From an uncultured Lachnospiraceae bacterium (GTDB lineage Bacteria > Bacillota > Clostridia > Lachnospirales > Lachnospiraceae), in NCBI GenBank assembly GCA_902779305.1, contig CACZBD010000008.1:92525-156524 (forward strand): a DNA stretch of 64,000 nt. Reading direction: 5' to 3'. This document shows, in pieces, positions 27,649 through 35,818 of the stretch. A model generated the notes under the pieces. The model did not search any database, was not told where the DNA came from, and saw only the letters and a program-made list of their open reading frames with translations. The position numbers were made by a program, and so were the translations under genes. The stretch's first letter is position 1. Each line of letters begins with the position of its first letter.

Positions 27649-28386
27649 TCAGTTATGGGAACCCTTCAGAAGTTTCTTCAGCTCATTCAGTTCGGAAGGC
27701 TTCAGTTCCCTGTATTTGCCGCTCTTCAGATTTCCCAGCAGAATATTCATGACACGTACTCTCTTTAACCCCCTGACAGGAAATCCCAGCGCTTCGCACA
27801 TTCTTCTGATCTGCCGGTTCAATCCCTGCGTCAGAATGATTCTGAATTCATTGGGGTCTTCTGTCGCAAATGTTTTGCACGGCCTCGTGGTCACATCCAG
27901 TTCTTCCAGATATACACCTTCCGCAAGCTGCCTTAAGAAGCCTTTTGTGACCTTTCTGCCGACTCTGACGACATATTCCTTTTCATGCCGGTTGGAAGCT
28001 TTCATCATCTTATTGATGATGTCTCCGTCATTGGTCAGGATCAGAAGACCTTCGGACTCCTTATCAAGACGCCCACAGTAAGTGATCTTGAGCGGATAGT
28101 TCAGATATTCGATCACATTCGTGGGGTCTTTAGGATCGGCCGTGCAGGTGATCCCCTTCGGTTTATTGAAAGCAAGATACACCTTTTTTCGTTCCGGTTT
28201 TATGGCTTTGCTGTCCACCAAGACCTCATCCGCATCCGTCACCCGCGTACCGAACGTTGCGATCACTCCGTTGACCGTGACTTTCCCCTGATCGATCAGC
28301 TCATCCGCCTTGCGTCTCGAGCAGATGCCTGCATCCGCGATATATTTGTTCAGTCTGATCCGATTCTGTTCCTTCTCTGTATTCAT
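27649..28386 (-). CDS. rRNA pseudouridine synthase, RsuA/RluB/RluF family
   Basis: 245 residues: N-terminal S4 RNA-binding domain (IRLNKYIADAGICSRRKADELI, about 9-30) and a catalytic domain with GRLDKESEGLLILTNDG (catalytic Asp in GRLD) and GLNRQIRRMCEALG. The overall pattern, including CGRLDKESEGL, is closest to RluF, which modifies U2604 of 23S rRNA in E. coli, but the exact target cannot be read from sequence. No Shine-Dalgarno site precedes ATG 28386, and a very good -10 element lies only eight bases upstream, so the transcript may be leaderless. It heads the operon with ligA and metA. Confidence 0.9.
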   Translation of the reverse strand: MNTEKEQNRIRLNKYIADAGICSRRKADELIDQGKVTVNGVIATFGTRVTDADEVLVDSKAIKPERKKVYLAFNKPKGITCTADPKDPTNVIEYLNYPLKITYCGRLDKESEGLLILTNDGDIINKMMKASNRHEKEYVVRVGRKVTKGFLRQLAEGVYLEELDVTTRPCKTFATEDPNEFRIILTQGLNRQIRRMCEALGFPVRGLKRVRVMNILLGNLKSGKYRELKPSELNELKKLLKGSHN

Positions 28387-28394
28387 ACTTATCC

Positions 28395-28422
28395 ATTATA
28401 GCAAAACTCCATACGTTTTCAA
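28395..28422 (-). promoter_or_regulatory. Strong promoter for the pseudouridine synthase-ligA-metA operon
   Basis: Minus-strand -35 TTGAAA (28422-28417), 16-base spacer ending in TGC, -10 TATAAT (28400-28395). The predicted transcription start (about 28388) is two bases before the ATG. Confidence 0.75.
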
Positions 28423-28449
28423 ATAAACGGATACAATTTTTACAGTTTG

Positions 28450-28458
28450 TGCTATACT
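28450..28458 (+). promoter_or_regulatory. Extended -10 promoter for the plus-strand membrane gene
   Basis: TGCTATACT at 28450-28458 is an extended -10 element 33 bases before the ATG; the -35 region (GATACA) is poor, as is common when TGn is present. It diverges from the minus-strand promoter, with about 30 bases between the two elements. Confidence 0.6.
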
Positions 28459-28490
28459 GAAAAATCATCCGATCATAAGAGGTACATAAA

Positions 28491-29330
28491 ATGCAGGAAA
28501 ATGCTTTAAATCATGCAACTGTTTATTTTCTGACCATCAGTTTTCTGTTTTTTGTCGGGAGCATCTTAGGCTGGGTTTTGGAACTGTTCTACCGCAGGTT
28601 CTTTTCCAAAAATAACCCGGGCAGGAAATGGATCAATCCGGGCTTCTTAACGGGTCCTTATGTGCCACTGTACGGATTCGGACTGGCGATCCTTTTTCTC
28701 ATGTCAGACCTTCCGTATCTCGGGATCGACAGCTTAAGCGATCTGACCTGGCTGAAGACCCTGCTCTGTATATTGTTCATGGGCATCATGATGACGCTGA
28801 TCGAGTACATTGCGGGTTGGATCTTTATCAAAAAAATGCATGTCAAACTCTGGGATTATTCCAATGAACGCTTTAATCTGCAGGGGATCATCTGCCCGAA
28901 ATTTTCCCTGTACTGGACCATTCTCGGCGCCCTGTATTATTTCTTCATCCAGCCCCATGTCGTAAAACTGGTCGCCTGGTATTTTAACAACATTGCATTT
29001 TCCTTTATCGTCGGCATGTTTTTCGGGATCTTTCTCATTGACTTTTCCTATTCCGTACAGATCGTCAGGAAGATCCAAAGTTACGCAAAAGAACACGAGA
29101 TCGTGGTAAGATACGAAGAACTGAAAAGCAGCATCCGTACCGCGGCCGAAGAAGCAAGGGAAAAAGCGCATTTCCTGCTCGCATTTCAATCAGAGCAGCC
29201 CCTGTTAACTCATCTGGAGGAATACCGGAAAAAGCTTCTTGACAATATTGAACAGGCACGGATCGATCTGGAAGACAATTTAAATGCTGTCAGAGACAAT
29301 CTGTTTCACGATGAAGACAAAAAAGGATAG
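28491..29330 (+). CDS. Membrane protein of the putative ABC-transporter type IV family (PF06541-like)
   Basis: 279 residues, with about five hydrophobic helices (roughly 10-30, 65-82, 94-120, 143-165, 172-195) and a long coiled-coil-like, charged C-terminal tail (about 200-279). The segment LWDYSNERFNLQGIICPKFSLYW is the family signature (WDYS..FN..G.IC...S..W). Members are annotated as permease components without a defined substrate and lack an ATPase gene nearby, so transport is unproven. AGAGG precedes ATG 28491. It is the only gene in the 0-49 kb part on the plus strand and has its own promoter and terminator. Confidence 0.8.
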   Translation: MQENALNHATVYFLTISFLFFVGSILGWVLELFYRRFFSKNNPGRKWINPGFLTGPYVPLYGFGLAILFLMSDLPYLGIDSLSDLTWLKTLLCILFMGIMMTLIEYIAGWIFIKKMHVKLWDYSNERFNLQGIICPKFSLYWTILGALYYFFIQPHVVKLVAWYFNNIAFSFIVGMFFGIFLIDFSYSVQIVRKIQSYAKEHEIVVRYEELKSSIRTAAEEAREKAHFLLAFQSEQPLLTHLEEYRKKLLDNIEQARIDLEDNLNAVRDNLFHDEDKKG

Positions 29331-29348
29331 CCAATGCTATCCTTTTTT
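29319..29348. terminator. Bidirectional terminator between converging genes
   Basis: AAAAAAGGATAGC-CAAT-GCTATCCTTTTTT is a perfect stem with A- and T-runs on both sides. It overlaps the stop of the plus-strand gene and lies 34 bases past the stop of the SH3 gene, so it can serve both. Confidence 0.9.
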
Positions 29349-29381
29349 AATCTCATAATCTTTTGTTCATTCAGGAATGGA

Positions 29382-30539
29382 TCATTCTACAAAGTCCGCT
29401 TTCACATAGGCATCTTTTCCGTCATATACGATCTTGCACCAGCCATCCGTCAGTTCAACAAAATCAAACTGCTCGCCGCGGTAAGCTACACCGAGTTTAT
29501 TGCCGGATTCACTGGCGGTCTCACGGATATTGACATTTTCCTTGACGGTCACTTTTCCGCTTGCGCCGATCGTGGAACCTTCTTCCGGTACTTCTTCGAC
29601 CACTTCCTCAAGATAATCCGATTTGATATAAGCATCGGCGCCGTTGTAGTCGATCCGGCTCCAGCCGTTATCCATTACTTCATATCTGGTGAATTCCATG
29701 CCGGCCGTCGCTTTGCCTAAAGACTCTGCCTCCGTGCTTGCGGAGGAACGGATATTGACAAGTTCCGTAACGCGGACCGTCTTGGCATTTGCCTCTTCCG
29801 CAGCTCTCAACGCTTCCGCTTCCGCAGCCGCCGCAGCCTCGGCATCCGCCTGTTGCTGCGCCGCAAGAGAATCCTTGACTTCCTGATTGATCTGGGATTT
29901 CAGCGTCGGCATCAGGGCCGCAAGCGCATCATCGCTTTCAAGCGCCTCGTTGTATTTGGTCTCCACTTCATCGGACAGCTTCTCAACGTCATCCTGAATG
30001 GAAAGTGCTCTGAAATAAGCTTTTTCATCTTCCGTAGGCTCGGATTTGTTGATATAGAGTGCGCCGGTCTCATTGGTACAGACATATACCGAAGACATCG
30101 CCGGTGTCGGTGTATCCACACCCGCATATTTAATATCATAGGTAACCATTGCCAGATAAGAATTCGGTGCCGGCCCTACTTTGGTATAAACGGAATAATT
30201 GGAGAAATTGTCAAAATACTTGGATTGGATCTGGATCCGCACGCGTTCCTCATCTGAAAGCACATTACTCAGCGAAGCGACCGTATCCGCATCTCCCGTG
30301 GCGATCGCATTAAAATACGATTCCAAAAGGGTGTTGACTGCGGGATAGGCGTTAACTTCATATTTGTCCTTCGGAACTTCGATCCCGGTGTCTACCTGAT
30401 ACAGTTCCTCCGTGGCCGCATCTTTGATCTTGTCGGAAGTCTTTTTTTTGTTGACGAAAAGTATGACCACAACAACAAGAATGACAAAAAGCACCCCTAT
30501 GATAATGTAACGCAGGTTTTTGCTGAAAAATTCCTTCAT
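29382..30539 (-). CDS. Membrane-anchored protein with two C-terminal bacterial SH3 domains
   Basis: 385 residues. A signal-anchor helix lies at about 10-30 (YIIIGVLFVILVVVVILFV), then a globular region of about 190 residues containing LLESYFNAIATGDADTVASL (NTF2/DUF4878-like in appearance). An Ala/Glu-rich helix (about 235-265) follows, then two SH3b domains (about 265-325 and 330-385), each with a VNIR...(A/G)xS start and ending in DAYIKSDYL or DAYVKADFV. SH3b domains usually bind cell-wall peptides. ATG 30539 was chosen because longer in-frame starts run into the tRNA gene; the upstream AAAGGG is a weak, distant ribosome site. Specific role unknown. Confidence 0.82.
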   Translation of the reverse strand: MKEFFSKNLRYIIIGVLFVILVVVVILFVNKKKTSDKIKDAATEELYQVDTGIEVPKDKYEVNAYPAVNTLLESYFNAIATGDADTVASLSNVLSDEERVRIQIQSKYFDNFSNYSVYTKVGPAPNSYLAMVTYDIKYAGVDTPTPAMSSVYVCTNETGALYINKSEPTEDEKAYFRALSIQDDVEKLSDEVETKYNEALESDDALAALMPTLKSQINQEVKDSLAAQQQADAEAAAAAEAEALRAAEEANAKTVRVTELVNIRSSASTEAESLGKATAGMEFTRYEVMDNGWSRIDYNGADAYIKSDYLEEVVEEVPEEGSTIGASGKVTVKENVNIRETASESGNKLGVAYRGEQFDFVELTDGWCKIVYDGKDAYVKADFVE

Positions 30540-30582
30540 GATAAATCCGGATCCCTTTCTGCATTCGATGTGAAAAAAGGAC

Positions 30583-30655
30583 TGCACCCGAGAGGATTCG
30601 AACCCCCGGCACGCGGCACCGGAAACCGCTGCTCTATCCACTGAGCTACGAGTGC
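30583..30655 (-). tRNA. tRNA-Arg (anticodon CCG)
   Basis: Complete cloverleaf, 73 bases including the A73 discriminator. Acceptor GCACTCG pairs with CGGGTGC; D arm GCTCAGTGGATAGAGC; anticodon stem GCGGT/GCCGC with loop TTCCGGT, giving anticodon CCG for CGG codons; T arm ends GGGGGTTCGAATCCTCT. CCA is not encoded. It lies between the SH3 gene and the DUF5688 gene. Confidence 0.95.
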
Positions 30656-30698
30656 AGTTTGATCCCTGCCGGCTGATGCCGACTTTTCACACGAAACT

Positions 30699-30727
30699 AT
30701 ATTATCATAAGGGACATAAAAATTCAA
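30699..30727 (-). promoter_or_regulatory. Candidate promoter for tRNA-Arg
   Basis: Minus-strand -35 TTGAAT (30727-30722), 17-base spacer, -10 TAATAT (30704-30699), about 44 bases upstream of the tRNA 5' end and overlapping the end of the DUF5688 gene. Confidence 0.45.
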
Positions 30728-31611
30728 TTGTTATTGCCCGCATAGCCGATGCCTCTTTGATAGAGATAGGCATGATCCGAAAGGACCTCTTCCCTGCTGA
30801 CCGTGGTTTCGTTCACGCTCTTTACCATTTCATTCAGTTTCGTAAGTTCCGTCATTCCATGTGCCGGCAGAATGATCACTTCATGGATACTGCTCGGCAA
30901 AACGATGAGGTCAGCATTCAGGTCTTCTGCGATCTTTTCCATGACATGCTCCATGCTCATCAGGGCTGCGGCAAAGTTTTTCCCGGGATTTAACAAGACA
31001 TACATCTGCGTTTCATCGGAACAGGGGATGTTTTCATCCTTTGGAAGCATGTCCGAAATGATGTCCTCGATCCTTGTCAGGGTATATGCGGCGTTCTTTA
31101 CCATATTCAGATTTGTATCCTGCAAAAGTGTCTCTTCCGTAACGCCCCATAAGTTCAGCATATTCCTTCTCACGACCGCAGTCGCGCTTCCCATGGGTGT
31201 TGCGCCGATCAGGACATAGGGAACCAGGGCAAGATCCAGAAACTCCTTATAAGGAACCTCCGAAAGAAGTTCCCTGTTCCGTTCCCTGTTTACTGCTTTA
31301 AAATACAGGTTTTCCCTGACCGTTTCATAAACATTGATAAAATCAAGATCCAACTCTTCCCTGATCCTGTTTTCCTCATAAACCTCCACGATCTTCTCAC
31401 CGATCTCATCGATCCCTTCTTGCTCAAGATAGGACTCATAAAACCGCTCCAGATAGATCGTCGGGGATGCGGCGCAGATCTGGTCCGTGATCGTCAGCCC
31501 CTGCAGCCTGATCCCGTTGTTTTTAAGCACTTCCCTTACTGTGACTTTTTGATCCGGAAGGGCCTCTTCCACCCAATCCCGCATCGTTTCCACAAATTCC
31601 AAATACTCCAT
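30724..31611 (-). CDS. DUF5688 family protein
   Basis: 295-residue soluble protein of a family that is common, often in several copies, in Lachnospiraceae and has no known function. Recognisable elements are the N-terminal FVETMRDWVEEALP, the central GATPMGSATAVVRRNMLNLWGVTEE, then YVLLNPGKNFAAALMS and a C-terminal stretch with LPSSIHEVIILP. There is no signal peptide or membrane helix. ATG 31611 has AAGGAG five bases upstream; an in-frame start ten codons earlier would lie in the efp terminator. It appears to be a single-gene unit. Confidence 0.85.
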   Translation of the reverse strand: MEYLEFVETMRDWVEEALPDQKVTVREVLKNNGIRLQGLTITDQICAASPTIYLERFYESYLEQEGIDEIGEKIVEVYEENRIREELDLDFINVYETVRENLYFKAVNRERNRELLSEVPYKEFLDLALVPYVLIGATPMGSATAVVRRNMLNLWGVTEETLLQDTNLNMVKNAAYTLTRIEDIISDMLPKDENIPCSDETQMYVLLNPGKNFAAALMSMEHVMEKIAEDLNADLIVLPSSIHEVIILPAHGMTELTKLNEMVKSVNETTVSREEVLSDHAYLYQRGIGYAGNNN

Positions 31612-31640
31612 ACTTCTCCTTTCATGCGGCATAAACTGCA

Positions 31641-31671
31641 AAAAAAGACCTCCCGTAAAGGGAAGTCTTTT
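31641..31671 (-). terminator. Intrinsic terminator after efp
   Basis: AAAAGACCTCCC pairs with GGGAAGTCTTTT (one G-U) around GTAAA; on the minus strand the stem is followed by a T-run. It starts 36 bases past the efp stop. Confidence 0.85.
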
Positions 31672-31707
31672 GAAAGGACATCAATTAAGGAATAAATAAA
31701 TCCGTCA

Positions 31708-32265
31708 TTAAACGCGGGACAGATACTCGCCGGTCCTGGTGTCGATCTTGATCTTGTCACCCTGTTCCACAAACAGAGGAACATAAACCAGAGCGCCCGT
31801 TTCTACCGTTGCGGGCTTTGTTGCGCCCGTCGCCGTGTCACCCTTGAAACCGGGTTCCGTTTCCGTGATCTCAAGTTCCACGAAAAGAGGGGGCTCCACC
31901 GCAAATACATTGCCGTTATAAGAGCAGACCTTTACCATTTCATTTTCTTTGACAAACTTTAATGCGTCCCCTATGGTCTCTGCATTCAGCGCAACCTGAT
32001 CATAGGTTTCCGTATTCATGAAGTTGTACAGATCGCCGTCCGCATACAGATACTGCATATCGTTTCTGTCGATCCTGGCCTGCGGAAACTTCTCGGTAGG
32101 TCTGAAAGTCTTCTCAACTACACCGCCGTTAATGATGTTTCTTAATTTTGTTCTGACAAAAGCTGCACCCTTTCCGGGTTTTACATGCTGAAATTCAATG
32201 ATCTGAAAAACAGCGCCGTCAATCTCAACAGTTAAGCCATTTCTAAAATCGCCTGCTGATATCAT
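31708..32265 (-). CDS. efp: Translation elongation factor P
   Basis: 185-residue factor that binds between the P and E sites and relieves ribosome stalling at proline runs. The three beta-barrel domains are complete. The tip loop reads [14 protein letters not shown], with the conserved Lys (about residue 32) that is modified in many bacteria. The C-terminal signature reads as [21 protein letters not shown] precedes ATG 32265. The upstream gap holds a moderate promoter candidate (TTGAAA, 15 bases, TATAAA). No modification enzyme gene is nearby. Confidence 0.97.
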   Translation of the reverse strand: MISAGDFRNGLTVEIDGAVFQIIEFQHVKPGKGAAFVRTKLRNIINGGVVEKTFRPTEKFPQARIDRNDMQYLYADGDLYNFMNTETYDQVALNAETIGDALKFVKENEMVKVCSYNGNVFAVEPPLFVELEITETEPGFKGDTATGATKPATVETGALVYVPLFVEQGDKIKIDTRTGEYLSRV

Positions 32266-32340
32266 CGATATTCCTCCTTATAGGTCCAAACATAATTCTT
32301 TACTAGTTTATACGAAAGAACGCAAGATTTCAACTGTTTT

Positions 32341-32853
32341 TTACGAATCCGCGCTCCGTTTCATCCTTCTTTTGTAGAAAAACAGGATCGGTCTTTCCAG
32401 GATCCTTTTGAAAACGATCTGTATTTCTTCTTTCGGATGGATCGGTTTTACCAGGATCGAGCGGATCTTACACCTGTTGGCTCCCCAGACGTCCGTAAAC
32501 AGCTGGTCTCCGATCAGAACGGTGCTGTCACGGTCCGTCCCCATGATCTGCATGCTTCTTAAGTATCCGGAACGTTTCGGTTTCCCGGCCTTGTACAGAT
32601 ACGAAGCGCCGACGGCATCACAAAAAGGTTTCACGCGCCTTTCCTTATTGTTGGAAAGGATCAGCGTTTTGAATCCGATCGCATGAAGCCTTTGAAAGAG
32701 CGCGACTGCTCTTTGGTCCGCAGGCGCACCATGCATCACCAGTGTATTGTCGATATCATAGATCAGACCTCTGATACCGGATGCATAAAGACCTTCATAA
32801 TCTATGCCGTATGCGCTGTCTTCGTAAGAATCGGGATATAATAAAGAAAACAT
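32341..32853 (-). CDS. yqeG: YqeG family HAD-IIIA phosphatase
   Basis: 170-residue cytoplasmic HAD phosphatase of the YqeG type. Motif I is YDIDNTLVMHGAP (nucleophile and acid Asp), motif II LILSNNKE, motif III Lys in YKAGKPKRSGYL, and motif IV VLIGDQLFTDVWGAN. Family members are predicted phosphatases; related proteins act on phosphatidylglycerophosphate, but the substrate is not established for YqeG. The ATG at 32853 has only a weak purine-rich site. It lies downstream of the small unknown gene at 32955-33365, with a terminator between them, and upstream of efp, and may have a promoter of its own that I could not identify. Confidence 0.9.
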   Translation of the reverse strand: MFSLLYPDSYEDSAYGIDYEGLYASGIRGLIYDIDNTLVMHGAPADQRAVALFQRLHAIGFKTLILSNNKERRVKPFCDAVGASYLYKAGKPKRSGYLRSMQIMGTDRDSTVLIGDQLFTDVWGANRCKIRSILVKPIHPKEEIQIVFKRILERPILFFYKRRMKRSADS

Positions 32854-32912
32854 GGTCTGACTTCTCTCTTTGCGTTTTTAAACATTATACCATACGGAAG
32901 ATATCGGGACAT

Positions 32913-32940
32913 AAAAAACTGCCGCAGAACCTGCGGCAGT
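32913..32940 (-). terminator. Intrinsic terminator after the 136-residue unknown gene
   Basis: ACTGCCGCAG (32918-32927) and CTGCGGCAGT (32931-32940) form a perfect ten-base stem with a three-base loop. The minus-strand side continues into TTTTTT. Confidence 0.9.
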
Positions 32941-32954
32941 TCATGTCATTGATC

Positions 32955-33365
32955 TTATTCAACCGGGGGCTTTAAGAGAACCACACCGTCTTCATTGTCG
33001 GTGATCACATTGGAATCGCCAACAAAGTAGGAATACTGCATCAGTGCGGAATCCTTCTGCATATCCGAGAAAGCCTTGTCCATCTCATCCTCTTCGGGTC
33101 TGAAACTCATGGCCTTCATCTCAAAGGAAGAGCTGCTGGTCTGGTTCATCGAAAGGGAAACATCGGTCAGACTCATATTCTGTCTGGCGCGGATCCCATC
33201 CAGATTCAGAGAAAGCGAAAGTTCCTCTTTGGGATTCTCTGCTACGGAATTTTCCTGCGAGGGCTTTTCGGACTGTGCTTCGTTCACACGGATCCTGTCC
33301 TGTCCCTCGACTCTGTTCATGTAGTTGTTATACAGGTCAAACTGACCGATCCCATTCATTGCCAT
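32955..33365 (-). CDS. Small hydrophilic protein of unknown function
   Basis: 136 residues, unrecognised. There is no signal peptide, membrane helix or cysteine. It is rich in Ser, Asn, Glu and Met and looks largely disordered up to about residue 85; the C-terminus ends in SNVITDNEDGVVLLKPPVE. GGGGAGATGAAGAG precedes ATG 33365, so translation is well supported, and it has its own strong promoter and perfect terminator: a single-gene transcription unit. The promoter region has nested inverted repeats (33381-33433), which suggests regulation. Confidence 0.7.
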   Translation of the reverse strand: MAMNGIGQFDLYNNYMNRVEGQDRIRVNEAQSEKPSQENSVAENPKEELSLSLNLDGIRARQNMSLTDVSLSMNQTSSSSFEMKAMSFRPEEDEMDKAFSDMQKDSALMQYSYFVGDSNVITDNEDGVVLLKPPVE

Positions 33366-33414
33366 CTCTTCATCTCCCCAAATGAATCGATTTACATAAC
33401 ACCCTTACCCGTAA

Positions 33415-33443
33415 ATTATATTACCGATTCATCTGTTTTGCAA
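33415..33443 (-). promoter_or_regulatory. Promoter of the 136-residue unknown gene, inside nested inverted repeats
   Basis: Minus-strand -35 TTGCAA (33443-33438), 17-base spacer, -10 TATAAT (33420-33415). ATGAATCG/CGATTCAT arms (about 33382-33389 and 33424-33431) and inner ATTTAC/GTAAAT arms enclose the -10 and start point, an operator-like layout. Confidence 0.65.
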
Positions 33444-33534
33444 TACTTATATCGTCATTTTTGGAGAGAACTTGATACTTATTTTGAATTTTTTTCATTT
33501 TTTGGCAATTTTGTGATTTTTCCATCAATTTCTG

Positions 33535-34227
33535 TCACAAAATCGCGGAAAGTAACTTTTTGGTATACTCTTCTTTCGGATCAAAAAACACTTCATCGTC
33601 TTTCCCCTGCTCGATGATCCGTCCGTCCTTCAAGATCATGATCCGGTCGCAGAGTTCGTAAACAACACGCAAGTCGTGGGAAATGAACAGGATCGCGATA
33701 TGATAATCCCGGTTCAGTGCGCACAGCAGTTTCAGTACTTTCGCCTGCACAGTCACATCCAGCGCGGAAACCGGTTCGTCCGCAATGATCAGGCCCGGAT
33801 TCTGCATCAGGGCAACGCCGATGCATACCCGCTGTCTCTGCCCGCCGGAAAGCTGCGACGGATACCGGTCGATCAGTTCTTCTTCCAGGCCGACTCTTTC
33901 CATCATGGAAAGCACTTTTTCCTTACGGTTTTTTTCGCGTCTGATCCTTAACGGTTCCTCTAAGATCCTGCCGACTTTCATCATCGGATTCAGGGAATGG
34001 TACGGATCCTGAAAGATCATCTGCGGCATTTGCGTCATATGAACGATCTTCCCTTCCACTTTCGGGATCATATGAAGGATCGCCTTAGCAAGCGTTGACT
34101 TTCCGCAGCCGCTCTCACCGACCAGACCGACGATCTCCCCTTCCTTCATGGAAAAACTGATATCATACAGGATCTGTTTCTTTTTATAATATGCATTTAA
34201 GTGTTCTACGCTTAGGATCTCATTCAT
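33535..34227 (-). CDS. Peptide/nickel-type ABC importer ATPase (OppF/NikE-like)
   Basis: 230-residue ATPase. Walker A GESGCGKSTLAKA, Q-loop MIFQDPYHSLNP, signature LSGGQRQRVCIG, Walker B LIIADEPVSALDV and the switch His in LFISHDLRVV are all present. It ends shortly after the core, without the oligopeptide/dipeptide C-terminal extension that carries Cys ligands in OppF/DppF, making it similar in size to nickel-type NikE. Its ATG overlaps the previous gene's TGA (ATGA). Last gene of the five-gene importer operon. Confidence 0.92.
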   Translation of the reverse strand: MNEILSVEHLNAYYKKKQILYDISFSMKEGEIVGLVGESGCGKSTLAKAILHMIPKVEGKIVHMTQMPQMIFQDPYHSLNPMMKVGRILEEPLRIRREKNRKEKVLSMMERVGLEEELIDRYPSQLSGGQRQRVCIGVALMQNPGLIIADEPVSALDVTVQAKVLKLLCALNRDYHIAILFISHDLRVVYELCDRIMILKDGRIIEQGKDDEVFFDPKEEYTKKLLSAIL

Positions 34228-35018
34228 ACGGTCAATTTCCTGATCTTGGGAATGCTGTCGAGCAGTTCCCTGGTGTATTCCGTTTTCGGATTTTCAAACA
34301 GTCCCTCCGTCGTTCCTTCTTCCACGACCCTGCCCTTCTGCATCACAAGGATCCGCTGACAGATCTTTTTGACCACGTTCAGATCGTGGGAAATGAACAG
34401 GATCGAAATACCGGATTCTTTATTGAAACGCTGCAAAAGCTTAAGGATCGCGGCCTGGACCGTCACATCAAGAGAAGTCGTGATCTCATCGGCAATGAGC
34501 AGTTTCGGATGACAGATCAGGGCCGAGGCAAGCATGACTCTCTGCCGCTGTCCGCCGGAAAGTTCATGCGGATAACTGCGATAGATCCGTTCCGTGTCTT
34601 TTAATTCCACCATGGAAAGCATCTGTAATGCTTTTTCTTTTCTCTCTTCTTTGGTCAGATCCGAATGTAACAGCAGTGCTTCCTCCACCTGCCAGCCAAC
34701 TTTTCTCAAAGGATTCAGGGAATGCATCGGTTCCTGAAAGACCATGCCGATCTCTTTTCCCTGCAATGCGCGAAGTTCTTTTCTGCTGCAGGTTAATAGA
34801 TCCTTTCCTGCATACAGGATCTGTCCCTTTTTGCGCATGTCCTTTCTGCTGAGAAGACCTGCGATCGCAAGAGCGCTCATCGATTTCCCGGATCCGGACT
34901 CCCCAACGATCCCGACGATCTCCCCGGGTTCCATCTGCAGGTCAAAATCATACACGACGGTTTCCGGCACAAGATGATCGTGAAACTCAATACTTAAATC
35001 TTTGACCTGAAGCATCAT
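34224..35018 (-). CDS. Peptide/nickel-type ABC importer ATPase (OppD/NikD-like)
   Basis: 264 residues with Walker A GESGSGKSMSALAIA, Q-loop MVFQEPMHSLNPL, signature LSGGQRQRVML, Walker B LLIADEITTSLDV and His in LFISHDLNVV. It stops at ENPKTEYTRELLDSIPKI, where full-length OppD proteins continue with about 60 residues (oligo_HPY region), so it is a short form. It starts within the end of the oppC-like gene (ATGA overlap). It pairs with the next ATPase to power the permease. Confidence 0.93.
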   Translation of the reverse strand: MMLQVKDLSIEFHDHLVPETVVYDFDLQMEPGEIVGIVGESGSGKSMSALAIAGLLSRKDMRKKGQILYAGKDLLTCSRKELRALQGKEIGMVFQEPMHSLNPLRKVGWQVEEALLLHSDLTKEERKEKALQMLSMVELKDTERIYRSYPHELSGGQRQRVMLASALICHPKLLIADEITTSLDVTVQAAILKLLQRFNKESGISILFISHDLNVVKKICQRILVMQKGRVVEEGTTEGLFENPKTEYTRELLDSIPKIRKLTV

Positions 35019-35818
35019 CCCTGCACCTCCTTCAAGCTGTCACTGAGCAGTGAAAAACTCAAGATCATGCAGATCATGACAAAACCGACCAGAAGCGCAT
35101 AAGACGGCGCTCTGAACAAAAAGCCCTGTGCTTCCGACAGCATCAGCCCGAGACTCGCATCGGGCGGCTGCACGCCGATCCCCAAAAAGCTCATGGCCGC
35201 TTCACAGAGTACGGCATTGTTGAAGCCGATGATCAACGAAGTCAGGATCGTGCCTTTGACATTCGGCAGAATATGCAGAAACATGATCCTTAAATGGCTT
35301 CCGCCCATCAGCCGGATCGCAAGCACATAGTCCATATTCCGAAACCGGATGAACTCCGACCGGACGATCCTTGCATAACTCGGGATAAAGACGATCCCCA
35401 TGGCGATCATGACCTGATAGGTACCCGGCCCCATCAGCGCGATCAGAACAAGCGCTAACAGGATGCTCGGGAAGGAAAGCATCACATCATTGAACCGCAT
35501 CAGGATCTCATCAAAAAAGCCTCCGAAATATCCGGTCAGCGCACCGATCAGGATCCCGAAGAACAAACCGATCGCATTGGTGACAAAAGCGATCAGGAAA
35601 GTGGTCCTGGCCCCGATCATCACGCGGGACAAAATATCCCGTCCGAACTGGTCGCATCCCATGGGATGTGCCGCTGAGATCCCGGCAAGTTTCAGGGACG
35701 CTTCCATCTTCTGCGGCGGATAAGGTGACCGGATCAGGCCCGCCAGGATCAAAAGAACGATCAGACCCGCCAGGATCAGACCGATATACAGTTTGTGATT
35801 TTTCCTGTTATTGTTCAT
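35015..35818 (-). CDS. ABC importer permease (OppC/NikC-like)
   Basis: 267-residue inner-membrane permease. One N-terminal helix (about 9-28) is followed by the AHPMGCDQFGRDILSRVM motif typical of DppC/OppC. A five-helix binding-protein-dependent transport core carries the EAA-type loop VLCEAAMSFLGIGVQPPDASLGLML. It overlaps the oppB-like gene by 11 bases and the oppD-like gene by 4, showing tight coupling. Substrate is not predictable from the permease alone. Confidence 0.92.
   Translation of the reverse strand: MNNNRKNHKLYIGLILAGLIVLLILAGLIRSPYPPQKMEASLKLAGISAAHPMGCDQFGRDILSRVMIGARTTFLIAFVTNAIGLFFGILIGALTGYFGGFFDEILMRFNDVMLSFPSILLALVLIALMGPGTYQVMIAMGIVFIPSYARIVRSEFIRFRNMDYVLAIRLMGGSHLRIMFLHILPNVKGTILTSLIIGFNNAVLCEAAMSFLGIGVQPPDASLGLMLSEAQGFLFRAPSYALLVGFVMICMILSFSLLSDSLKEVQG

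Noticed and set aside
29334..29720. Plus-strand frame of 128 codons after the PF06541-like gene
   Set aside because: It lies beyond the bidirectional terminator and is the reverse complement of the SH3 domains.
30540..30727. Minus-strand frames overlapping the tRNA, including an upstream extension of the SH3 protein
   Set aside because: They pass through the tRNA-Arg gene; the SH3 protein starts at 30539 directly before its signal-anchor helix.
32266..32340. Promoter for efp (TTGAAA, 15 bases, TATAAA)
   Set aside because: Spacer is short and alternatives overlap; not strong enough to list as a feature of its own.
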